From Noviluteimonas gilva (GTDB lineage Bacteria > Pseudomonadota > Gammaproteobacteria > Xanthomonadales > Xanthomonadaceae), in NCBI RefSeq assembly GCF_009740395.1, contig NZ_WOXT01000002.1, positions 62,001 through 126,000 on the forward strand: DNA of 64,000 nucleotides, read 5' to 3'. The notes beneath the pieces are model-generated. The model searched no databases and was not told the DNA's origin. It saw only the letters and a list, made by a program, of their open reading frames with translations. Shown here piece by piece: positions 1-9,306 of the stretch (positions are counted from its first letter, which is position 1; each line of letters opens with the position of its first letter). A program made the translations under genes and the position numbers.

Positions 1-2106
1 GCAGCCACCGCCCAGGCCGACGAAGGCATGTGGATGCCCTCGCAACTGCCCGACATCGCCACGCAGCTCAAGGCTGCCGGCTACAAGGGCGACCCCAGGC
101 AACTGGCCGACCTCACCCGCGCGCCGATGAACGCGGTGGTGAAGGTGGGCGGCGCCACCGGCGCCTTCGTTTCGAAGGACGGGCTGGTGCTGACCAACCA
201 CCACGTCGCCTTCGGCGTGATCCAGTACAACTCCAAGGCCGACCGCGACCTGATCCACGACGGCTTCGTCGCGGCCGACCGCGCCGGCGAACTGCCGGCC
301 AACCCCGACTTCCGCGTGTTGGTGACCACCGGCTTCGACCGCATCACCGACCGCATCCTCAACGATGCGCGCGGCAAACAGGGCCGTGCGTATTTCGACG
401 CCATCGACGCCGCCACCAAGGCCGTCGTCGCCGATTGCGAACGCGAAGCCGGCACGCGCTGCAGCGTCGCGAACATGGATTACGGCAGCGACTTCTACCT
501 GATCCGCCAGCTCGAACTGCGCGACGTTCGCCTGGTCTACGCACCGCCCGAATCCATCGGCAACTACGGCGACGAGATCGACAACTTCATGTGGCCGCGC
601 CACACCGGCGACTTCACGCTGCTGCGCGCCTATGTGGGCAAGGACGGCAAGCCGGCCGACTTCGCGCCGGACAACGTGCCGTACGCGCCGCCCGCGCACC
701 TGCAGATTTCCACGCGCAACGTGCAGCAGGGCGACTTCGCGATGCTCGCCGGCTACCCGGGCGTGACCTATCGCCATCGCATGGCCTCGGAGTTCAAGAA
801 CCAGATCGAATGGCAACTGCCGTCGCGCGTGGCGCTGTTCGACGGGATCATCGATACGGTCGAAGGCGCCGCGAAGGGCGACAAGGCCGCGCAGGTCGCG
901 TACGCCTCGCAAGTGCAGTCGATGAAGAACAACCTCAAGCGCGCGCAGGGCGAACTCGACGGCCTGCGTCGCAGCGACGCGGTGCGCATCCGCAACACCG
1001 AAGAAGCCGCGCTGCTCGCGTGGCTGGACAAGCAGCCCGACGGCGCCGCCACGCGCAAGGACATCGACGCCGCGCAGGCGCTGCTGTCCGGTGCGATGAC
1101 CACGCGCGACCGCGATCAGCTCGTTTCCTCGATCCGCGGTTCGACGCAATTATTGAAAGCCGCGCTCACCGTGCAGCGCCGCGCGATCGAACGTACCAAG
1201 CCCGATGCGCAGCGCGAGTCCGGCTACCAGGAACGCGACGAAGCCTTGATCGTCGGTTCGTTCAAGCAGGTGCAGCGCCGCTACGACCCGAAGGTGGAGA
1301 AGGCGATCCTCGCGCACCTGCTCGCGCAGTACCGCGCGTTGCCGACTGCGCAGCACCTGCCGGAAATCGACGCGGTGTTCGGCACGACCGAGGCCGATGC
1401 GACGGCGAAGCTCGACGCGCTCTACGCCGGCACGAAGCTCGGCGATGAGACCGTGCGTCTTGCGACCTTGCAGGATGCGAACGTCGCCGCCAGCACCGAC
1501 CCGATGCTCGTCGCCGCGAAGACGCTGTTGCCGGCGTACCTGCGCCTGGAAGAAGAGAGCAAGCAGCGCGACGGCGACCTGCTGCGCCTGCGTCCGGCCT
1601 ACATGCGCGCGCTGAATGCGTACAGCAAGTCGCAGGGTCGCGCGGTGTATCCGGACGCGAACTCCACGCTGCGCGTCAGCTACGGCAAGATCACGCCGAT
1701 GTCGCCGCGCGATGGCATCGACTATCGCCCGCTGACCACCGTGCAGGGCATCGTCGAGAAGCACACGGGGCAGGCGCCGTTCGATGCACCCAAGCCCTTG
1801 CTCGATGCGATCGCGAAGGGCGATTTCGGCACGACCGCCGATCCGGTGCTGAAGACGCAGACGGTCGACCTGATGACCAACCTCGACACCACGGGCGGCA
1901 ATTCCGGGTCCCCGGTGCTGGACGCGGACGGAAAGCTCATCGGCCTGAACTTCGACAGCAACTGGGAAGCGGTGAGCGCGAGCTGGTATTACGACCCGCG
2001 CTTCAAGCGCGCGATCCACGTGGACATGCGCTATTTGCGCTGGCTGCTGGCGAAGGTCTATCCCGCGCCGCATTTGCTGCAGGAAATGCACCTCCCGGCC
2101 GAGTAA
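1..2106 (+). CDS. S46 family dipeptidyl peptidase, DPP11-like (5' truncated)
   Basis: Periplasmic chymotrypsin-fold exopeptidase that removes dipeptides from the N-terminus of oligopeptides. The reading frame is open from base 1 and begins AATAQADEGMW, which looks like the end of a signal peptide followed by the mature N-terminus, so the true start lies outside the window. The Met at base 28 is internal. The catalytic His region TNHH lies at about bases 196-207, and the nucleophile Ser in GGNSGSP is the codon at 1903-1905. Eighteen residues after the nucleophile, in FDSNWE, the codon at 1957-1959 encodes Ser. In this family that position is Gly in DPP7 (hydrophobic P1) and Arg or Ser in DPP11 (Asp/Glu P1), so acidic-P1 specificity is inferred. 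About 700 residues are visible, close to the full family length. Confidence 0.93.
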   Translation, partial: AATAQADEGMWMPSQLPDIATQLKAAGYKGDPRQLADLTRAPMNAVVKVGGATGAFVSKDGLVLTNHHVAFGVIQYNSKADRDLIHDGFVAADRAGELPANPDFRVLVTTGFDRITDRILNDARGKQGRAYFDAIDAATKAVVADCEREAGTRCSVANMDYGSDFYLIRQLELRDVRLVYAPPESIGNYGDEIDNFMWPRHTGDFTLLRAYVGKDGKPADFAPDNVPYAPPAHLQISTRNVQQGDFAMLAGYPGVTYRHRMASEFKNQIEWQLPSRVALFDGIIDTVEGAAKGDKAAQVAYASQVQSMKNNLKRAQGELDGLRRSDAVRIRNTEEAALLAWLDKQPDGAATRKDIDAAQALLSGAMTTRDRDQLVSSIRGSTQLLKAALTVQRRAIERTKPDAQRESGYQERDEALIVGSFKQVQRRYDPKVEKAILAHLLAQYRALPTAQHLPEIDAVFGTTEADATAKLDALYAGTKLGDETVRLATLQDANVAASTDPMLVAAKTLLPAYLRLEEESKQRDGDLLRLRPAYMRALNAYSKSQGRAVYPDANSTLRVSYGKITPMSPRDGIDYRPLTTVQGIVEKHTGQAPFDAPKPLLDAIAKGDFGTTADPVLKTQTVDLMTNLDTTGGNSGSPVLDADGKLIGLNFDSNWEAVSASWYYDPRFKRAIHVDMRYLRWLLAKVYPAPHLLQEMHLPAE

Positions 2107-2196
2107 GGCATCCGGGAACTTTCCACTGGAGCGCGCCCCCGCGGCGCCTCCAGTCTTCTCGCCGCGGGCCATCCGGCTCACGACGAGGAAGCGCTC

Positions 2197-2661
2197 ATGC
2201 GCAAGCTACGAATCGCAGCAGCCCTCGGCCTGCTGCTTCCGCTCGCGGCGCAGGCCGCGGGCCAGACGACCTGCGCGAAGATCACTGAAGCGCAGGTCGC
2301 CCGGTTGTTCGACACCTGGAACACGACGGCGATGACGGGCACGCCCGCACAACTGGCCGCGTTGTACACCGACAACGCCGTGTTGCTGCCGGCGGTCTCG
2401 AACAAGCCGCGTTACACGAAAGCCGAGCGCATCGCGTTCTTCTCGAAGTTCGACCAGAAGCGCGCCGTCGGCCGCGTCGACGAACACCATGTGCAAATCG
2501 GCTGCAACGCCGTGATCGATTCGGGCGTCTACACGCTCACCCTCGCGCAGGGCACGCATGTCAAAGCGCGTTACACCTTCGTCTACGTGTACGACGGCAA
2601 GCGTTGGCTGATCGCCAACCATCACTCGTCGGCGATGCCCTCGTTCAACGAAGCCGATTGA
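2197..2661 (+). CDS. SgcJ/EcaC-family (NTF2-fold) secreted protein
   Basis: Small exported protein of 154 residues with an N-terminal signal peptide (basic MRKLR, then a hydrophobic stretch ending near AAGQ). The mature part starts with a Cys and matches the SgcJ/EcaC subgroup of the NTF2/SnoaL cone fold: a helical start with TWNTT, then LAALYTDNAVLLPA, and a C-terminal strand ending RWLIANHHSS. Members bind small ligands or act as small enzymes, and no substrate can be named here. The gap of 90 bp to the peptidase upstream and the opposite orientation of the next gene suggest a monocistronic unit. Confidence 0.8.
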   Translation: MRKLRIAAALGLLLPLAAQAAGQTTCAKITEAQVARLFDTWNTTAMTGTPAQLAALYTDNAVLLPAVSNKPRYTKAERIAFFSKFDQKRAVGRVDEHHVQIGCNAVIDSGVYTLTLAQGTHVKARYTFVYVYDGKRWLIANHHSSAMPSFNEAD

Positions 2662-2685
2662 ACGAGCACGATTGAACGCGCACGG

Positions 2686-3087
2686 TCAAGCGTCGGGCAG
2701 CGTGTAGTCGAACGTGTAGAAATGCTGGCCGTCGACGATGTCGATGGCCATGCGCCCGCGCAATCCTTCCAGGCCGTCGGTGCCCGAGTCGGGCACCACG
2801 GCCAGGTCGAGCGCCGGCGTGCCGCGTTCCATTTCACCGAGGTGACGGAAGAAGAACGTGCCGCTGCGGCCTTCGAGCGTGGCGACGACGCGTTCGATCG
2901 CGACGTAACAGCCCGAACCCGGCGTAGCGGTCATCGCCGCCATCATGTGCACGACGCTGGTGGCGTCGAGCGGGCCCTCGAATGTCTTGTCGAAACGGAA
3001 GTGGCCGGCTTCCACGCCATCGCCCATGTCGACGGCCGGTTCGGCGCCGCGCTTCACTTCGAACGTACCTTTCGCCTGTCGCGTCAT
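2686..3087 (-). CDS. DUF3224 domain-containing protein
   Basis: Cytoplasmic protein of 133 residues of the DUF3224 beta-barrel family, function unknown. Typical features are the N-terminal KGTFEVKR strand, the central YVAIERVVATLEGRSGTF stretch and the C-terminal IVDGQHFYTFDY. I chose the ATG at 3085-3087 because the domain starts there; the frame is open further upstream but nothing there resembles the family. It is divergent from serA, with a 187 bp gap between them. It runs convergent with the SgcJ-like gene, and 24 bp separate the two stop codons. Confidence 0.82.
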   Translation of the reverse strand: MTRQAKGTFEVKRGAEPAVDMGDGVEAGHFRFDKTFEGPLDATSVVHMMAAMTATPGSGCYVAIERVVATLEGRSGTFFFRHLGEMERGTPALDLAVVPDSGTDGLEGLRGRMAIDIVDGQHFYTFDYTLPDA

Positions 3088-3274
3088 GGGGGTTGCTCCG
3101 TGGAGGGAAGCGCATGGTAGGCTGCGGTGGTCGCGGATTCCCATGCCAGCCGGCCCCGTTTTCCGACACGCAGCAGTGAAATTGGTACCACCGGGCACAC
3201 CGCCCGACGATGTCGCATTCCGTCCCGCCGGCTCGCAAGGTTGTCCGCGCTCCTTCCCCAACCGGAGCGTGCGA

Positions 3275-4837
3275 ATGAAAGTGCTGGCCTGCGATGGCAT
3301 CCATGAAGACGGTCTCGCGCTGTTCCGCCTTGCCGGCTGGGACGTGGCGGTGGCCGATCCCATCAAGAATCCCGACGATCTCGCCGCGGCCCTGGCCGAC
3401 GTCGACGCCTTGCTCGTGCGTTCCGCCACCCCCGTGCCCGCCGCCGCGCTCGAACATGCGCGCCGCCTGCGCGTGATCGGCCGCGCCGGCGCGGGCGTGG
3501 ACACGATCGACGTCGACGCCGCCACGGCGAAAGGCATCGCCGTGATGAACGCGCCCGACGGCAACACGCTCGCCGCCGCCGAACACGCGCTGTCGCTGCT
3601 GTTCGCACTCGCGCGCCACATCCCGCGTGCCGATGCGGGCATGAAGGCCGGGCACTGGCCGAAGGCGGGCCTCACCGGATTCGAACTCGAAGGCAAGCGC
3701 CTCGGCGTCATCGGCCTGGGCCGCATCGGCGGCACGGTCGCGCGCAAGGCGCAGGGTATCGGGATGGAAGTCGCGGCCTACGATCCGTTCCTGCCAGCCT
3801 CGGCGGCGGGGAAGGGCAGCGTGCCGCTCAAGACGCTCGACGATCTTCTCGCATGGGCCGACATCGTCACGCTGCACATCCCGCGCACGAAGGAAACCAC
3901 GCACCTGTTGTCGGAAGCGCGCCTGCGCGCGATGAAGCCGGGCGCGTACCTCATCAATGCCGCGCGTGGTGGCTTGGTCGACGAAGCGGCGCTGCTGCGT
4001 TTGCTCGACGAAGGCCACATCGCCGGCGCGGCGCTCGACACCTTCGCGACCGAACCGCTGCCGGCCGATTCGCCGCTGCGTCCGCATCCCAAGCTCATCC
4101 TGACGCCGCATCTGGGCGCATCGACCAGCGAAGCCCAACAGGCGGTGAGCACGATCCTCGCGCGGCAGGTGATCGACTTCGTCGCGACCGGCGCCGTCGC
4201 CGGTTGCGTCAACCTGCCGCCGCTGACCGCGGAGGCCGCGCGCGAAGTCGGCCCCTGGATGCCGCTGATGTCCGCGCTGGGCCGCCTCGCAGCGCGCCTG
4301 GTGCGCGCGCCGACGCAGTTGACCGTCACCTACGCCGGACGTACCGAAGCGCTCGACACGCGCCCGCTCACGCGCCTGCTCGTGGCCGCGCTGCTCGGCC
4401 AGCATTCGGGCCGCGTCACGCCCGTCAACGCGCTGCAGGAAGCCCATGCGCGCGGCCTGGTGGTGGCCGAAACGATCGGCGGCGACGGCGACGGTTTCGA
4501 CCGCCTGCTGCGCATCCGCGTGGAAGGCGCCGACCGCGTGCGCGAGATCGAAGCGACGCTGCATCGCGGCCCGCGCGTCGTGCGGCTCGACGGCGTCGAG
4601 ATCGAATTCGACCCGCAAGCCCATGTGTTGCTGCTGCGCAATGAAGACCGGCCGGGCATGATCGGCATGGTCGGTTCGCAGCTCGGCGCGGCCGGCATCA
4701 ACATCGTGAACTTCGCGCTCGGCGCGGCCGGCGACGGACAGGCGCGTGCCGCGATCACCGTCGACCAGCCGCTCGACGATGCGCAACTGTCCACCCTGCG
4801 CGCCACGCCCGGCGTGCTTTCGCTGCAACAGGTCTGA
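3275..4837 (+). CDS. serA: D-3-phosphoglycerate dehydrogenase, long form with ACT domain
   Basis: Catalyses NAD-dependent oxidation of 3-phosphoglycerate to 3-phosphohydroxypyruvate, the first step of serine synthesis. The protein has 520 residues, the size of the long (type 1) form. The nucleotide-binding GLGRIG is at residues 148-152, and the substrate/catalytic region includes INAARGGLVDEAAL and the His of ILTPHLGASTSEAQ. After the catalytic part come an intervening regulatory domain and a C-terminal ACT domain starting near NEDRPGMIGMVG, the usual serine-binding feedback domain. The ATG at 3275 is preceded by GGAG at about 3264. The open frame reaches further upstream (to 2945) but has no family similarity there. 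A histidine phosphatase follows after 3 bp. Confidence 0.95.
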   Translation: MKVLACDGIHEDGLALFRLAGWDVAVADPIKNPDDLAAALADVDALLVRSATPVPAAALEHARRLRVIGRAGAGVDTIDVDAATAKGIAVMNAPDGNTLAAAEHALSLLFALARHIPRADAGMKAGHWPKAGLTGFELEGKRLGVIGLGRIGGTVARKAQGIGMEVAAYDPFLPASAAGKGSVPLKTLDDLLAWADIVTLHIPRTKETTHLLSEARLRAMKPGAYLINAARGGLVDEAALLRLLDEGHIAGAALDTFATEPLPADSPLRPHPKLILTPHLGASTSEAQQAVSTILARQVIDFVATGAVAGCVNLPPLTAEAAREVGPWMPLMSALGRLAARLVRAPTQLTVTYAGRTEALDTRPLTRLLVAALLGQHSGRVTPVNALQEAHARGLVVAETIGGDGDGFDRLLRIRVEGADRVREIEATLHRGPRVVRLDGVEIEFDPQAHVLLLRNEDRPGMIGMVGSQLGAAGINIVNFALGAAGDGQARAAITVDQPLDDAQLSTLRATPGVLSLQQV

Positions 4838-4840
4838 GCA

Positions 4841-5485
4841 ATGAAAATCCTCCTCGCCCGTCACGGCGAAACCGCGTGGAATGCCGAAGGCCGTTATCAA
4901 GGACAGGAAGACATTCCCTTGTCCGAGGTCGGCGAAGCGCAGGCGCGTTCGCTCGGCGAACGCCTGCGCCACGTGCACATCGATCGCGCGGTGGCGTCGC
5001 CGCTCAAGCGTGCGCTGCGCACCGCCGAACTCGCGCTGGGCGAAGACCGCGTCGCGAAACTCACGACCGACGCCGGCCTGATGGAAATCGCGCACGGCAC
5101 GTGGGAAGGCCTGCTCGCCGCGGAGATCCGCGAACGCGACCCCGATCGCCTGCACGCATGGCGCCACGCACCGCACGAAGTGCTGATGCCCGAAGGCGAA
5201 TCGCTGCAGCACGTCATCGATCGCGCATGGCCCGCGCTGCAACGCGCGACCGAAGGCCTGGGCGAACACGACACCCTGCTGGTCGTCGCGCACGACGCGG
5301 TCAATCGCGTGCTGTTGTGCAAGGTGATGGGCCTGCCGCTGTCGCGCCTGTGGACCTTCCGCCAGGCGCCGACCACGCTCAACCTGCTCGAAGGCGACGA
5401 CGTCGATCACCTCGACATCGTGCGCATGAACGACGCGACGCATCACACCGCACTGTTCGGCGAAGCCGTGCATCGGGCGCTGTGA
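4841..5485 (+). CDS. Histidine phosphatase family protein (possible phosphoserine or alpha-ribazole phosphatase)
   Basis: Cofactor-independent phosphatase of the phosphoglycerate mutase-like superfamily, 214 residues. The N-terminal RHGET motif carries the phospho-accepting His, EIAHGTWEG is the middle acid/Glu segment, and VVAHDAVNR has the second His. It starts 3 bp after serA, and its stop overlaps the start of folC by one base, so the three genes are very likely co-transcribed. Because it directly follows serA it could supply the phosphoserine phosphatase step, as metal-independent PSPs of this superfamily do. That role is inferred from context only; alpha-ribazole phosphatase or a broad-specificity phosphatase is equally compatible with the motifs. 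Confidence 0.85.
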   Translation: MKILLARHGETAWNAEGRYQGQEDIPLSEVGEAQARSLGERLRHVHIDRAVASPLKRALRTAELALGEDRVAKLTTDAGLMEIAHGTWEGLLAAEIRERDPDRLHAWRHAPHEVLMPEGESLQHVIDRAWPALQRATEGLGEHDTLLVVAHDAVNRVLLCKVMGLPLSRLWTFRQAPTTLNLLEGDDVDHLDIVRMNDATHHTALFGEAVHRAL

Positions 5486-6777
5486 TGTCGACGCAACGCA
5501 CGCTCGCCGACTGGCTCGAGTACATCGAACGCCAGCATCCGAAATCCATCGAACTCGGCCTGGACCGCGTGCGCGAAGTCGCCGATCGCATGGAACTCGT
5601 CGCACCGGCGGAGAAATCGATCCTCGTCGCGGGGACGAACGGCAAGGGCTCGACGGTCGCGTTCCTCGAAGCGATCGCGCGCGCCTCGGGTTTGCGCGTC
5701 GGCACCTACACCTCGCCGCACTTGCTGCGTTACAACGAACGCGTGCGCATCGACGGTGCGCAAGCGGACGACGCGCATCTGGTCGATGCGTTCGAAGCCG
5801 TCGAAGCCGCGCGCGGCGACACGCCGCTGACCTACTTCGAGTACGGCACGCTCGCTGCGTTGTGGTTGTTCGATCGCGAACGCCTGGATCTGGCGATCCT
5901 CGAAGTCGGCCTCGGCGGGCGCCTGGATGCGGTGAACATCGTCGATGCGGATGTCGCGGTGATCACGACGGTCGACCTCGATCACCAGGATTGGCTCGGC
6001 GACGACCGCGAAACGATCGGCAAGGAAAAGGCCGGCATCGCGCGCGGCTGGAAGCCGCTGGTGCTGGGCGACGATGATCCGCCGTCGAGCGCGCTCGGCC
6101 ACGCGTATCGCATCGGCGCTTCGGCGATCCGCGCGAATTGCGATTTCTTCTTCGAACCCAACGACGACGGGACATGGCGCTGGCGCGAGGTGAACTTCGC
6201 GCTCGACCTGCCGATGCCCGCGCTCGCCGCGCCCGTGCAGATGCGCAACGCGGCGACCGCGATCGCGGCGTTGCGGGCGCTCGATATCCCGATGACGCGC
6301 GAAGCGATCGCCGAAGGCGTCGCGGGGGCGCACCTGGCCGGTCGCCTGCAGCGCGTGATGAAGGGCGGTGTCGAGATCCTCCTGGACGTCGGCCACAACC
6401 CGCAGGCCGCGGGCGCGTTGGCGCAATGGCTCGCGTCGGCGCCGGTGACGGGCCGCACGCTCGCGGTCTACGCCGCGCTCGCGGACAAGGATTCGGCGGG
6501 GGTGGTCGCGGCATTGGCCCCGCGCATCGATGCCTGGTGGCTCGCCGGGATCGGCGACGCAGGCCCGCGCAGCACCGATGTCGATGCGTTCGCCGCGCGC
6601 CTTACGGGCACCGCGGCCGCGGACGGCGCGCGCCACGCAACGGTTTCCGAGGCGATCGCCGCCGCGCTGGCACAGGCGAAGGCGGGCGATCGGGTGCTCG
6701 TCTTCGGTTCTTTCCACACCGTGGCCGACGCAATGCGTGCCCTGGGTTCAGAAGGCGGCCAAGGGCGAAGGCTATAA
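5485..6777 (+). CDS. folC: Bifunctional dihydrofolate synthase/folylpolyglutamate synthase
   Basis: Mur-ligase-type enzyme that adds glutamate to dihydropteroate and to folates; 430 residues, normal for the family. The P-loop GTNGKGST lies near residues 46-53, TYTSPHLLRYNERVRI is the family signature, and LEVGLGGRLDAVN follows. The C-terminal part has the second nucleotide-site segment LDVGHNPQAAGAL. The ATG at 5485 overlaps the TGA of the phosphatase gene by one base, which fixes the start. The order folC, dedD-like, purF matches the conserved gammaproteobacterial arrangement. Confidence 0.94.
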   Translation: MSTQRTLADWLEYIERQHPKSIELGLDRVREVADRMELVAPAEKSILVAGTNGKGSTVAFLEAIARASGLRVGTYTSPHLLRYNERVRIDGAQADDAHLVDAFEAVEAARGDTPLTYFEYGTLAALWLFDRERLDLAILEVGLGGRLDAVNIVDADVAVITTVDLDHQDWLGDDRETIGKEKAGIARGWKPLVLGDDDPPSSALGHAYRIGASAIRANCDFFFEPNDDGTWRWREVNFALDLPMPALAAPVQMRNAATAIAALRALDIPMTREAIAEGVAGAHLAGRLQRVMKGGVEILLDVGHNPQAAGALAQWLASAPVTGRTLAVYAALADKDSAGVVAALAPRIDAWWLAGIGDAGPRSTDVDAFAARLTGTAAADGARHATVSEAIAAALAQAKAGDRVLVFGSFHTVADAMRALGSEGGQGRRL

Positions 6778-6778
6778 T
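6773..6778 (+). promoter_or_regulatory. Candidate -10 box at the end of folC
   Basis: A perfect TATAAT hexamer sits at 6773-6778, overlapping the folC stop codon, in an otherwise very G+C-rich context. Transcription starting about 7 bp downstream would give a leader of roughly 40 nt before the dedD-like ATG at 6823. No good -35 hexamer is seen at 17 bp; TTCAGA at 6747 is at a poor spacing. It is a plausible internal promoter for the dedD-purF part, unproven. Confidence 0.35.
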
Positions 6779-6822
6779 TGCCGCCGGCAACATCGCCCGT
6801 CGCCGCGGTCAAAGCCCACTCG

Positions 6823-7812
6823 ATGGAACCCGCACTGAAACAGCGCCTCGTCGGCGCGGCCGTCCTCGTCGCGCTGGCCGTGATTTTCCTTCCCATGCTG
6901 ATCCAGGGCCCCGCGCCCGAAAGCGGCGTGGCCGATGTTCCGCTCGAAGCCCCGGCTGCACCGCAGGGCGAGTTCGAAACCCGCGATCTGCCCCTGGTGG
7001 CGCCCGAAGGCGCGCCGGCGGACGGCGCACTCGGAATGCAAAGCGCACCGCAGACGCCCGCGATCGCGAGCGCAACGACCGTCAGGCCCGCATCGCCGGC
7101 CACGATCGTGAGCGCGCCGCTGAAAGACGCGACGGCCACGACGACGCAACCCCTTCCTGAAGAAGCCGCGGCCCCGCAAGCGCCGGCCGCGATCTACCCC
7201 GCGCCGACCGCGGGCGGCAACTACGCCGTGAACGTGGGGAGTTTCAGCACCGCCGCCTCCGCCGACACGCTCGTTGCTTCCATGCGCACCGCCGGCCTGG
7301 CCGCGTTCCGCGAAGCGGGCAGCGTCGACGGCAAGACCGTGCAGCGCGTGCGCGTCGGTCCGTTCGCCACGCGCCCGCAGGCCGAAGACGCCCGTTTGCG
7401 CGCGGCCAAGGTCAAGGGGACCGCGACCCCGCGCGTCGTCGCACTCGATGCCGACGTCGCCGCCGCCACGCCGCCCAAGCCCGTCGCGACCGCCACCAAG
7501 CCCGTGACGAAGCCCGCCGCGCCGCGCACCGTCGCCGCCAAGCCCGCCGCTGTCGCCTCCGTGCCGGCCGCTTCCGGCACCGGGTTCGCCGTCCAGCTCG
7601 CCGCGTTCAGCAAGTCGGCCGATGCCAACGCCCTGCGCGACAAGCTCCGCGCCGCCGGATTCAGCGCTTTCACCGAAGCGGTGGCCACCGACAAGGGAAC
7701 CCTCACCCGTGTTCGGGTGGGCCCGGTGTTGAATCGCGGCGAAGCGGACCAACTCAAAGCGCAGGTCAAGAGCAAAGTCGGCCTGGACGGCGTCGTCCGT
7801 CCGCATCCCTAA
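6823..7812 (+). CDS. dedD: SPOR-domain protein, DedD-like, with two SPOR repeats
   Basis: Inner-membrane protein with a periplasmic peptidoglycan-binding part, expected at the division septum. The N-terminal basic MEPALKQR is followed by one membrane helix (about residues 8-24), then a long Ala/Pro-rich linker. There are two SPOR domains: the first starts near [11 protein letters not shown] and ends with [13 protein letters not shown], and the second starts near [13 protein letters not shown] and ends with [15 protein letters not shown]. coli DedD has one SPOR domain, so the duplication is notable. I chose the ATG at 6823 rather than the in-frame one at 6778, since it places the membrane anchor at the N-terminus. 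In many relatives cvpA lies between this gene and purF; here only 20 bp separate them. The symbol is assigned by position and architecture. Confidence 0.85.
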   Translation: MEPALKQRLVGAAVLVALAVIFLPMLIQGPAPESGVADVPLEAPAAPQGEFETRDLPLVAPEGAPADGALGMQSAPQTPAIASATTVRPASPATIVSAPLKDATATTTQPLPEEAAAPQAPAAIYPAPTAGGNYAVNVGSFSTAASADTLVASMRTAGLAAFREAGSVDGKTVQRVRVGPFATRPQAEDARLRAAKVKGTATPRVVALDADVAAATPPKPVATATKPVTKPAAPRTVAAKPAAVASVPAASGTGFAVQLAAFSKSADANALRDKLRAAGFSAFTEAVATDKGTLTRVRVGPVLNRGEADQLKAQVKSKVGLDGVVRPHP

Positions 7813-7832
7813 GCGTCAGGAATCCCCAATCC

Positions 7833-9302
7833 ATGTGCGGCATCGTCGGAATCGTCGGAACCTCGGAAGTCGCAGCGCAGCTCTACGACGGCCTCACCGT
7901 GCTGCAACACCGCGGCCAGGACGCTGCGGGCATCGCCACCACCGATCGCCACAGGCTGCGCGTGCAGAAGGGCAACGGCCTGGTGCGCGACGTGTTCAAC
8001 GCAGAATCCATGGCGCTGCTCGAAGGCCGCGTGGGCATCGCGCATTGCCGCTATCCCACCGCCGGCTCCGAAGGCGCCGACGAGTCGCAACCCTTCTACG
8101 TCAACTCGCCCTACGGCATCGCGCTGGCGCACAACGGCAACCTGGTGAACACCGACGCGCTGCGTCGCGAGGTGTTCGAACAGGATCGCCGCAACGTCAA
8201 CACCGAATCGGATTCCGAAGTCCTGCTCAACGTGTTCGCGCATGAGCTCGATACGCAAAAGGCGCTCACACCCGACTCCGTGTTCCGCGCCGTCGAAGGC
8301 GTGAACCGTCGCGCGAAGGGCGGCTACGCCGTCGTCTGCGCAGTGCTCGGCCTCGGCCTGGTCGCCTTCCGCGATCCGCACGGCATTCGCCCGCTCGTGC
8401 TCGGCAAGCGTTCCTCGCCCGGCGGCGACGAGTTCTGCATCGCGTCCGAATCGGTCGCCCTCGACGTGCTCGGCTTCGAACGCGTGCGCGACGTCGCGCC
8501 CGGCGAAGCGATCGTGATCACCGCGCGCGGCGAGTTGTTCGCGCAGCAGACCGCGCCGGCGCAGCTCACGCCGTGCATCTTCGAGTACGTGTACTTCGCG
8601 CGTCCCGACTCGATGATCGACGACATCTCGGTGCACAAGGCGCGCATGCGCATGGGCGTGACGCTCGGCGAAAAGATCCTGCGCCTGCGCCCGGACCACG
8701 ACATCGACGTCGTGATCCCGATCCCCGACACCTCGCGCGATTCCGCGCTCGAGATCGCCAACACGCTCAACGTGAAGTACCGCGAGGGCTTCATCAAGAA
8801 CCGTTACGTCGGCCGCACCTTCATCATGCCGGGGCAGGGCGAGCGCACGAAGTCGGTGCGTCGCAAGCTCAACCCGATCCCGCTGGAATTCCGCGGCCGC
8901 AACGTGTTGCTGGTCGACGACTCCATCGTGCGCGGCACCACTTCGCGCCAGATCGTGCAGATGGCGCGCGACGCCGGCGCCAAGAAGGTGTATCTCGCCT
9001 CCGCCGCGCCGCCCGTGCGCTATCCGAACGTCTACGGCATCGACATGCCGTCGACCGACGAGCTCATCGCGCACGGCCGCACCGAAGCGGAAATCGAACA
9101 GCTCCTCGGCTGCGACTGGCTGATCTACCAGGACCTCGCGGATCTCGAAACCGCCGTCGCCGGCCCGAAGCATCCGGGCCGCAAGTTCGACAGCTCGTGC
9201 TTCAGCGGCGAGTACGTGACCGGCATCGATCCCGATTACTTCGAGCGCATCAGCAAGCTGCGTTCGGACGACGCGAAAAAGAAACGCCGCATCGCCTCCT
9301 GA
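7833..9302 (+). CDS. purF: Amidophosphoribosyltransferase
   Basis: First committed step of purine synthesis: transfers the amide of glutamine to PRPP to give 5-phosphoribosylamine. The protein has 489 residues. It opens MCGIVGIVG, so Cys2 after Met removal is the glutaminase nucleophile. The glutamine-binding segments [10 protein letters not shown] and AHNGNLVN follow. The C-terminal phosphoribosyltransferase domain has the PRPP loop [15 protein letters not shown] ribosome-binding site AGGAAT lies about 13 bp upstream. No cvpA precedes it. Confidence 0.97.
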   Translation: MCGIVGIVGTSEVAAQLYDGLTVLQHRGQDAAGIATTDRHRLRVQKGNGLVRDVFNAESMALLEGRVGIAHCRYPTAGSEGADESQPFYVNSPYGIALAHNGNLVNTDALRREVFEQDRRNVNTESDSEVLLNVFAHELDTQKALTPDSVFRAVEGVNRRAKGGYAVVCAVLGLGLVAFRDPHGIRPLVLGKRSSPGGDEFCIASESVALDVLGFERVRDVAPGEAIVITARGELFAQQTAPAQLTPCIFEYVYFARPDSMIDDISVHKARMRMGVTLGEKILRLRPDHDIDVVIPIPDTSRDSALEIANTLNVKYREGFIKNRYVGRTFIMPGQGERTKSVRRKLNPIPLEFRGRNVLLVDDSIVRGTTSRQIVQMARDAGAKKVYLASAAPPVRYPNVYGIDMPSTDELIAHGRTEAEIEQLLGCDWLIYQDLADLETAVAGPKHPGRKFDSSCFSGEYVTGIDPDYFERISKLRSDDAKKKRRIAS

Positions 9303-9306
9303 CGCC

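Noticed and set aside
3181-3192. T-box-like sequence in the serA leader
   Set aside because: TTGGTACCACCGGG only loosely resembles the T-box core, and such elements are not expected in this group of bacteria.
2834-5605. 923-codon minus-strand open frame opposite serA and the phosphatase gene
   Set aside because: Antisense to well-recognised genes, with shadow-type composition (Arg/His/Gln-rich) and no domain.
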